In this document: one piece after another, positions 44,617 to 52,849 of the stretch
Numbering within the stretch: the stretch's first letter is position 1
Layout of the letters: each line of letters begins with the position of its first letter
Assembly (NCBI RefSeq): GCF_001625305.1
Contig: NW_017803882.1
Span: 150,650-214,649 of the forward strand
Length of the DNA: 64,000 nt
Source: Branchiostoma belcheri
Taxonomy: Eukaryota; Chordata; Leptocardii; Amphioxiformes; Branchiostomatidae
Reading direction: 5' to 3'
The notes under the pieces: generated by a model
The model's input: only the letters and a program-made list of their open reading frames with translations
Told to the model about the DNA's origin: nothing
Databases searched by the model: none
Program-made: the position numbers and the translations under genes

Positions 44617-45040
44617 CATACCTGGGCCGTGATAACATTTGATAGGGCTGTTCCGGCCTGCGTGATAACTAGCGTTACAGCCCGGGGTTCTATTCTAGTT
44701 ATCACATGGGCTTCCAAATGTCCCATAGAATAATTCGACCGCGTTTTGCGTGCGCAAAGTGCGCTGCTTTCAAAACTCCGGTCCCAGCCCTCCAGCGAGT
44801 CGGATATCCCTCCGTCCTTCGGGCGACCCGACACCGTGGTTGGACTGGTAACTCGGGTTATACGGAATACACCGTGCTGTGTTATTATTATTTATGTCAT
44901 ACCTGGGCCCCAATAACGTTCAATAGGGGTGTTCTGGCCCGTGTAATAACTAGCAGTATGACCCGGGGTTCTATTCACACGGGGAACTTCCATTCACACA
45001 GGGTTCCAAATGCTCCATAGAATAATTTGAATGCGTTTAG
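44617..45040. repeat. Two diverged 130-bp direct repeats
   Basis: Unit one, 44617-44749 (CATACCTGGGCCGTGATAAC...), and unit two, 44897-45040 (CATACCTGGGCCCCAATAAC...), share CCCGGGGTTCTATTC and CCATAGAATAATT at matching positions. Between them is a GC-rich stretch with CGGTCCCAGCCCTCCAGCGA. No TIR or target duplication defines an element. Confidence 0.6.
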
Positions 45041-45418
45041 AAAACTTGTACACCAGATTCGGATGTCGTTAAACTTTGTGTCGTTGTTTAGATACACCAA
45101 ACTTTTTGCACACTTTTTCATTGAAATGTGTTTTTTCTCAGGTGGGTATGACATAAATAAAATACAACACTGTGTTTTTATTTAGGTTCAGGTACAAATG
45201 TTAGGTTTGAGGTAATGTACCTGTACCTGAACTAAAATTGTGCAAATAATGGTTGATCTTCAATATAATATATGGGGCAGAACCATGTTTGAAATGATAA
45301 GTAACATATTCAATGTGCATGCTGAAGAGCCATTGATAAATGAGTACAGCCAGAATGTGCCATTGGTCTCTACATGAAAAATGTAGTCTACTTAGTTCTA
45401 CTATAGTCTTAGGCCATA

Positions 45419-45810
45419 CCAATTTAATTTGTTGGTTCTCGGATTCACCTCTTAATTTTTTTCTGCTTTGAAAAAAAAAATTGGAAGATTTTGGGTTTTG
45501 AATCATGGAAGATTTTGGGTTTTGAATCAACTCCGAAGGGCTTGATATTTTGGCCCCAGTGGCTGAAGAAAGTCCATGTCTTCCTACATGTAGTTGTTAA
45601 TTTAAAAGTTTTCCATCTATCAATACGTGGTTTCATTAAAAGTTCAAAATTCGTTGTAACCCAGCCTAAGTATGTTGACTTCATTGTAACATTTCGGGCT
45701 ATCATGGGGTGTTGCGCAAATTATGGCCTGTTTTTTTTCCGCCCTGTACTGTAGCTTCGTATTTTTTTGGAAAAAAAAGAGAACCCACAAATTAAATTGG
45801 TGTGGCCTTA
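45419..45810. mobile_element. GGCCACACC MITE family, full-length copy
   Basis: About 392 bp with ends TTAGGCCATACCAATTTAAT and ATTAAATTGGTGTGGCCTTA, long inverted ends (about 40-60 bases), and a central segment AAAGTTCAAAATT shared with other copies. An internal duplication of GAAGATTTTGGGTTTTGAATC occurs at 45484-45526. Confidence 0.8.
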
Positions 45811-45906
45811 CTTCTATTATCATAGCCTGTAGTTCTATTTATGGGTTCACCACACCCCATATTGCTTTTTCTGATGTTTCTTCTCCTTCTTCTTCTCCTG
45901 CCATTT

Positions 45907-47160
45907 TTTAAATGGATTCAGCTTCTTCATTTTAGGGCCCAAGGTCCTGAAATTTGGTATGGAGGTACAGTGGGCAAATACCCCTAGGCGTTTTTTAAAT
46001 TATTGTGATACAGGCTTTTAGAATGGTTTTATTTGAGTTTTTTGGCTGTGTTATAGCTAATGTATTACTGTGTTAGTGTGCCTTGTTTACCACGTTTGGG
46101 CATGAGTCATCACAATGGAATGCAGGGCATCAACCAACAGGCATGCAGCTTTCCTCTATACTTCTTGCTGATTGGCTGTTGGGATTTAACTTGATTAACA
46201 CCTGCACAGAAGCATTTCCATACTGACAGTATGTCTTTTTGGTAGGTATTTCAAGCTTTCCTGCTCCAGCATTGGAATGCCGGGCATGGACATTTTTTTT
46301 TTTTATTTTGAAAATCAACAGTTTGCATTATGCAATTAAAAATCCTAACCAATAAAGTAGGGAATAGCTATCCAACTGTTGTTTTAGTTGTATTTTACTT
46401 CATATTATAGTTATATCAATGTAAATCATTGTTTTCCCTTGTGTTTCCCATTCTTTCCCTGCCATGTCGTAAAATGTGGTGAACCCATCGCTGTATTTGC
46501 TCCAAAGCAAATATTGGCCTTTCTAGTTTAAATGGATTCAGCTTCTTCATTTTAGGGCCTAAGGTCCTGAAATTTGGTATGGAGGTACAGTGGGCAAATA
46601 CCCCTAGGCGTTTTTTAAATTTTTGTGATACAGGCTTTTAGAATGGTTTTATTTGAGTTTTTTTTCTATGTTATAGCAAATGTATTACTGAGTTAGTGTG
46701 CAGTGTTACCACATTTGGGCATGAGTCATCACAATGGAATGCAGGGCATCAACCAATAGGCATGCAGCTTTCCTCTATTATCCTTGCTGATTGGCTGTTG
46801 GAATTTAACAGGCTTAACTTAATTAATACCTGCTCAGATCCATTCCATACTGACAGTATGTCTGTATTCAAGTGTTTTGGTAGGTATTTCAAGCTTTCCT
46901 GCTCCAGCATTGGAATGCGGGGCATGAACACTTCTTTTTTTCTTGAAAATCAACAGTTTGCATTATGCAATTAAAAATCCTAACCAATAATGTAGGGAAT
47001 AGCTATCCAACTGTTGTAGTCTTAGTTGTATATTACTTCATACTATAGTTATATCAATGTAAACGTTTTCCCTTGTGTTTCTCATTCTTTCCCTGCCATG
47101 TCGTAAAATGTGGTGAAGCCATTGCTGTATTTGCTCCAAAGCAAATGTCGGCCTTTCTAG
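45907..47160. repeat. 620-bp tandem duplication
   Basis: Unit one 45907-46526, unit two 46527-47160, roughly 90 percent alike by eye, both starting TTTAAATGGATTCAGCTTCT and ending GGCCTTTCTAG. Differences are scattered substitutions and short indels. There are no open frames common to both that suggest coding. Confidence 0.9.
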
Positions 47161-48029
47161 TATTATCTTAAATTCTTATTATATAAGTCTTCCTGTAGCA
47201 CAGTCCATCTACATGGGAGGTACATGTATTTCAATGGTCAGCTAATAGGTGATATGGAATGGCTGATACTGAGTATACACTGTGTTGTCTTCTGTGTGTA
47301 CAAAACAAGACCGCAGCCTCTACATCAAGAGTCAATTTGATAGACTCATGAAACACAGGGTTACTGTGCTTTTGATAAAGATAATGCATCAAAATAATAT
47401 CGTACTGCATTGTATTTTGACATTTGGAGAGCTTCAAAGCTTTGTTCAGTGGCGAAACGAAATTTGGCCTACTTTTGGGGACATGTACATTGTGTACACA
47501 GTTGTAATGAAACACTAGTAGTAGCCCACAGCTGCTACAACAAGCATTGATTTGACAGTACTGAAGGGTTGGTTACTGGTACTTCTGCCAAAAATAGATT
47601 TAGAAAAACATCCTACGTTGGCAATTAACCAAAACACAAATTTTCATTTTCATTAATTTTCTACATGTACATTGTACAAAATGTGACCTACTTTTGGGGA
47701 AAACTCTTTTGAGGGGTTAACATGTGTCAAGTACTATCACTGTGCAAAAAGTAAGTTAATCATCAATATTTGAGTGGTGCCATCATTGTTTGATCCTTAC
47801 ACTCAATCATGTCTATCAGTTTTTTATATATTTTACTATTGAGTTTACAAGCTTTATGTGATTAAACTAAAAATCATGTACTGAAGAAGAACGATTGAGA
47901 AACATCAATTACTCTTTGTAACCATTCAAATTACTGAGATGTCCTTATTCATATTTTATCATTTGATCAGTTTGTTTTTCGTGAAGATGAAAAATACATG
48001 AAAAATTACAGCCTGAAAAATTACAATCT
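47161..48029. other. Intronic, non-coding
   Basis: Between transposase exons; AT-rich, no supported feature. Confidence 0.4.
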
Positions 48030-48133
48030 GGAGATCCCGAAGAGATCTTGCGAACGGTTCCATGAAGGCCACCATCTTGGGTTTTAAGGCGCCAAACCAC
48101 ACACCGGCGAAGATCACGTTCTCCCGCTTGGTC
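48030..48133 (-). CDS. Transposase gene, most 5' exon found
   Basis: Acceptor TTTGATTGCCTTTTCAG ends at 48134. Reads TKRENVIFAGVWFGALKPKM then VAFMEPFARSLRDL, which precedes the CxxC exon in family members. The donor is unclear: GTAA occurs after CAGATT and again after CAGGCT, and neither gives the phase that the exon at 43068 needs. It may be mutated, or an intermediate exon is missing. Confidence 0.6.
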
Positions 48134-48369
48134 CTGAAAAGGCAATCAAAAAGTTTAACATTTAACACACTAATAGTTAAATTATTTCCACTCTTAGTAC
48201 TCTCTGTACAAATCTGGCCTGGGATGGTTTGACTTTTAATTACATGATCCCATCCGACAAGGACAATGCGACTCTTTTCCAGCAGTGTCCGGACCTGGGT
48301 AGATGCTACTATTGCATTGCGCATGCCATAACCCCAAATTGTAGTCCAAACTTAATATTGCGGTACTGT

Positions 48370-48620
48370 AAATCAATAATTATTTATATGTGTGGTTTTC
48401 CCAGTCATTCCTGTACTGCAAATTTATCATTACTGCGAACAAATAATTCCGCGAACATCCACTGTTTTTCTCAAACCGCGAACTTTTTCTACCGCGAATA
48501 TAGTTGAAACACTCGGGGGCAAGTAGAAACAGAGGCTACTCGGCCGGGAATCGAACCCGTGCTCTCCGGGCGCCGGAGTAATGCTCAAACCGTTACTCCA
48601 AAAGGTCCGGACCCATCGGA
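48370..48620 (-). mobile_element. tRNA-derived SINE
   Basis: The minus strand has a pol III A-box-like TGGAGTAACGGTTTGAGCAT (48600-48581) and a canonical B box GGTTCGATTCC (48557-48547), spaced as in tRNA genes, in a body that cannot form a full tRNA. The tail region contains repeated CCGCGAA-type words and ends near AATTATTGATTTACAGTACC. Its exact 3' end is not certain. Confidence 0.6.
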
Positions 48621-49191
48621 ATGAGTCAGTTAGTATTCTGATTAGCTTGGTGCCACCTGGCTGTTTACAGGCCCAGTTCTGCTACATGGCCAACACAGGA
48701 CCCCAATTAAATTATACCCCAGTCCCATCCCACTCCCTCACCCTTTAGTTACAATGTAGACCCTGATCCATACATGCTAGCTTATAACTGGCAGGCTATA
48801 ATTAGCCTTGAGTGTGCTATTGATCTGACATACAGAATAACTAGGCATTACACCATACGAACATGATGATCAATTTCATACTTCCGTGTCATGAAATTCT
48901 TAGAAACCGAACTAGCATCGTTATATTTTTCAAACTCAAGTGTGATACCCCATGTCATCAAGACAGTAAGGATTATGCTTTGTGTGCATAATTTTCAATT
49001 ACAACTTTTGCTTAGTACAGACTTACCATATGATTACTGAGTCAACTTAACTATGATTCTATCATAGACTATACATAACATTATGTTGTCACTAGTTAGT
49101 AGAACATTCTTAAATTCTTTACACGTGACTGATGAAACTCTTCAACAATGTTGTCTAGTATTTCAATACTACATACTTCAAAAGGTACATG
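48621..49191. other. Non-coding interval
   Basis: No gene or bounded repeat seen. Confidence 0.4.
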
Positions 49192-49570
49192 TAAGGCCAC
49201 ACCAATTTAATTTGTTGCTTCTCGGATTCGCCTGTCCATTTTGATCTGATTTGAAAAAAAAAAAAGATTTTAGGTTCTGAATCAACTCCAAAATGCTAAA
49301 TGAAAGACATATTTTGGCCCCATTGGTTGAAGAAAGTCCTTTTCTTCCTAGTTTTTACATGAAACAATGCGGTGGTTTCATTAAAAGTTCAAAATTTAGT
49401 GTTTGAATTATAAACCAGCCTGGTATGTTGACTTCATGGCTCTTATCGTAACATTTCCGGCTATCATGGGCACTGCCTTTGCCTATTTTTTTAATTTTTA
49501 TTTCGACCTGTCGGTCCATATTTTTTTCTGGAAAAATCCGAGAAGCAACAAATTAAATTGGTGTGGCCTA
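49192..49570. mobile_element. GGCCACACC MITE family, best full-length copy
   Basis: 379 bp from TAAGGCCACACCAATTTAAT to ATTAAATTGGTGTGGCCTA. The inverted ends extend through GTTGCTTCTCGGATTCGCC. The short frame inside has no domain. The flanking bases do not resolve a target duplication longer than TA/TAA. Confidence 0.85.
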
Positions 49571-51673
49571 GTAATGGTGAAAGTCAAAATTTTCAATGGA
49601 AAATAGCCACTTACCAGTGGTAGCAATCTGAAAGGAAACAAGCCATTTTTATTGATTATTGCTTGTCAAGCAGTGTTGTACATAGAAAATCTCTGTGTAG
49701 TTAAAAGTGCTGAGTAGGACATTGCTGACAAATCATCTTCTGAAACCTGCTCCTGGAAAAAATTCTTATAATGTGGTTACTTATTCAGTAATGATAGTGA
49801 TATAGTTGTAGTTTTCTGCATGTATAGACATGTACATCTTTGGTTTGCAGTACACAAAGTGTAAAAGCGCCACCTTCCAACCGACAGCCAAACTGCAGTT
49901 TTCAGAATGAAGTCAATAGTTGTCAGACAACTTTGGACTCAACTGTCAGTCAATTTCAGAGTCTACTTTGTGTTTGTTTTGCATTTGTTAATGTTTACAA
50001 CTGACTGAATATGACAGTCTTGTGTTGGTCCATTTTGATCATGCAAGGATGTGATATGATTATGATAAATTATACCATTCTTTTTTCAGCTTTCTTGTAA
50101 AAGCAAAAGAAATATAACAGGGCAGGGGTAACAAACAAGACTGATCCTTTTGAAGACCCTTGTTGGAAAGTTGAACCATAGTTATGATACTTCAATTAAG
50201 GTGACGACCTGGTTAGATTTTTAATTACCAAGTTGCAAGTTCGTCTTTGCATGAAAATTTTTGTGAGAAGGCTGGTTCTTGTGAACCCAGTTTCAATTCT
50301 ATATTGCCTGCAGGAGACTTGAAAACTTGCACCCGCCGTCGAAACGGTTTACCGCTAATTGGCTTGCGTTTCAAATGTATACCGCTAGGGGCGCAAAAAG
50401 GTCATAGGTCGGGGTCAAAAATCGCTGTTGTTTTTGTACCTTTGTATAGAAAATGGTGTACAAGCGTGGAAGAGAACGTAACCTGCGGGCACTAAGGGCG
50501 AAAATGCGTCACCGAGAAAGGGTTCTGTGTCTTGGGCTAGCGGTAGTAGCCGTGATGAACGCAGCCTCGGCCGTGGAAAGGCCTGTCAGTGGAGACGCGA
50601 TCGAACCCAGAAGAACTCGCCCCAGCTCCCCAAATCGGAGGACTCCCGTTTCTTCAGTCGACTAGTAGAACTCGAGTTAGGGCATAGCAAGATTTTGCAT
50701 TTAAAAAAGCGACACAAAGAAAATAAACCGACAGTTCAAAACTTTCACTTCCCGTGCTACAAAATCCACGCCGCGGAGTACCCGGATGTATGCCAAAACC
50801 GATTCGCAACCGCGCGTTCATGATTGCGATTCGACAACGCGAAACATTTCTGTATCGTTTCAGACCACCTCACAAGGTGGTTCAAAATAAATCGCAACGG
50901 AACCGTTTTGGAGCGTCCATGTTCCCATATATATCGATTTACTTTTTTGAATCGATTTGATTCGCAACAGAAATTCAATCATAAACGGGGCCAAACAATA
51001 TAAGTGTGATGAGTTTCGAGTTTTTATAATGAGTTTTGGAGCTATGATTATGAATTTAGCATGGCTGTATTCTCAGCTCTTTCACTAAGATCCCCTTTGA
51101 AGTTTAATTACTAGTAAATACTTTATTTAATTCAAAATTATGATCTAGCTTTCTAAGTAACAAGCAATACCATAACCCTGCACTGCCATTAGAAGTCTTG
51201 AACTATGAAAATGGAGTCTGAATTACTGGAATATTTGATATCATTTTTGGCACTATTTCAATCATTTTGTTTCTGCCAATGCATTCTGGAATATCTTTGA
51301 AACTAGTGAAATACCATGCAATTTTTGATGCATGGTATGCAGTCTACTTGAATCAAGGCCTTTTTTGGGTCTGACAGAGACAGATATCTGACCTTTTTTT
51401 TTTCTTTCCATTTTTTACAGTGTAAATTCTAGTTGGTGCTCTAGGCTGAAGCAGTACTTGGTGACAGCCAACAAACCACTTGGAAATATCAAGGTGAAAT
51501 GTCATTTATTCCATATTCATATTCATGCCCAGTCCGTTTTTTTGTTTGCTAAATGTTTTTTGTTTGCTAAATGCATTAATTTAGATGAGTGGAAGGGTAC
51601 GAAAATCATGCTGTATTTTATCTATATCTACACAGTCTATGTTTACTAAAACAGACTCTTTTTTTGTTCGTAG
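49571..51673. other. Upstream region and 5' introns of the XIAP-like gene
   Basis: A possible 5' UTR exon runs from about 51421 (after TTTTTTACAG) to AAATATCAAG at 51491 (GTGAAA donor). A GC-richer stretch at 50250-50660 with a 70-codon frame (50453-50665, MVYKRGRERNLRALRAKMRH...) may be a promoter-proximal region or a decayed Harbinger-like fragment; not called. Confidence 0.35.
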
Positions 51674-51734
51674 GTCAACATCAAAACCCCAGCAACAAGT
51701 AGAACAAGTGAATTGCATCCCAGAAGTGGTAACA

Positions 51735-52849
51735 ATGAGTATCGCAATGAGTGTTCAAAATCAGGTGATAGAAAATCTAAACAGTGGTGGATGTCTGTCC
51801 ATGTCACAAGGTTCCGCTTCAGCCTCTGCACCACCCGGGCGTGGCCAGTATCTATGGCAACAAACAGTTGCCGGGGATACGGCCACGCCTATGCATGTTG
51901 GGGAGCCAGCACTGCTAGTAACTTCTAGCAGAGAAGCTTCTGCTGTAGATTGCTTAGACCAAGTAGAGTCGAGTAGTAGTGCTTGCTTCACAACGAATGG
52001 TGCAGAGGCTGGGGCAGAACCGAGTGTAAATGCCATGTATAGTATGGAAATCATTCGACTAGGATCATTTAAGCATTGGCTTAGCTCGAGCGCAGATATA
52101 AACCCTCGCAAATTTGCAAAAGCAGGACTATTTTACACTAGACAAGGCGATACGGTACAATGCTATCAATGTAGGAGAACGTTCAGTGGATGGCTAGATG
52201 GGGACATACCGCTTCAAAGACATCACCAAGAAAGCCCAGACTGTCTATTCGCCAGAGAACTTTACTTGAAAGACAATGAAGCCCAGCGATCTCAAAACAA
52301 CACCTCTTCACAGCGTAGAGGTATTGATGTATCAGACAATGCCACATCAAGCATCGTTGCACCACAATCCTCTAGCAATGGAAACGATGCTCCAGACTCC
52401 TCTTGTTTACAGTCAATGCAAAGATTATCCATACATAATGTAAACACAAGTAGTGGTAATGCAAACACTGCAAGTAGTAACACGGCATCTGATTACTACG
52501 CATACGACACAGCCGCAACTGCAAGGAATGTAAAACATTGTGGTGAACACTGTCCGAAAGACTTGAACACGGAGCTACACAGGATACACACGTTCTACGG
52601 ATGGCCAGAAAGCACACCTGTTAGACGAGAACATTTGGCAAAATTCGGGTTCTTCTATCTGGGGGTGCGAGACAAAGTGGAGTGCGCGTTCTGCGGAGGG
52701 GTGCTCCACCAATGGGAGGAGGGGGACGATCCGAAGAGAGAACATGAGCGACATTACCCACACTGCCCCTTCATACGGAACTGTGCGACCTCTAATGTAC
52801 CACTGGACGCCCCTGATGGAGGTTCAACCGATGATCAACAATCTGAAAG
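51735..52849 (+). CDS. XIAP-like gene, coding exon 1 (BIR1, BIR2)
   Basis: The acceptor TTTTTTTGTTCGTAG ends at 51673, so the exon has a 61-base 5' UTR part. It encodes a 104-residue N-terminal extension without a recognised domain, BIR1, a Ser/Asn-rich linker (about 180-270) and BIR2. Donor GAAAG|GTACC at 52850. Confidence 0.85.

Larger units (their letters stand above)
38676..48133 (-). pseudogene. Multi-exon EnSpm/CACTA-like transposase gene, one amber codon
   Basis: Eight candidate minus-strand exons in order: 48133-48030, 43068-42803, 42371-42095, 41622-41425, 40759-40602, 40337-40215, 39823-39692 and 39068-38676. The four middle junctions join in frame at GT-AG sites. The protein reads as a tnp2/Transposase_21-like transposase: AGVWFG...KP, ADLQAKALVMN...CxxC, YMHGALLGV, PRSI...HW, YY.HYALFV, NVHSLVHYADNVRELGPL. 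A TAG at 40685-40683 replaces the expected Trp codon, so the copy is probably dead. N-terminal exons to the right were not found. Introns hold a SINE, MITEs, a Penelope fragment and tandem repeats. A domesticated gene is possible but not supported. Confidence 0.6.

Noticed and set aside
45907..47160. Tandem units considered as duplicated exons
   Set aside because: The frames are not conserved between the two units and stop codons fall in different places.
48541..48620. Possible functional tRNA gene on the minus strand
   Set aside because: A and B boxes are present but the acceptor stem and anticodon arm do not pair; a SINE explains it better.
50453..50665. Arg-rich 70-codon frame resembling a Harbinger transposase N-terminus
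   Set aside because: Resemblance rests only on basic composition; there is no catalytic motif and no element ends.
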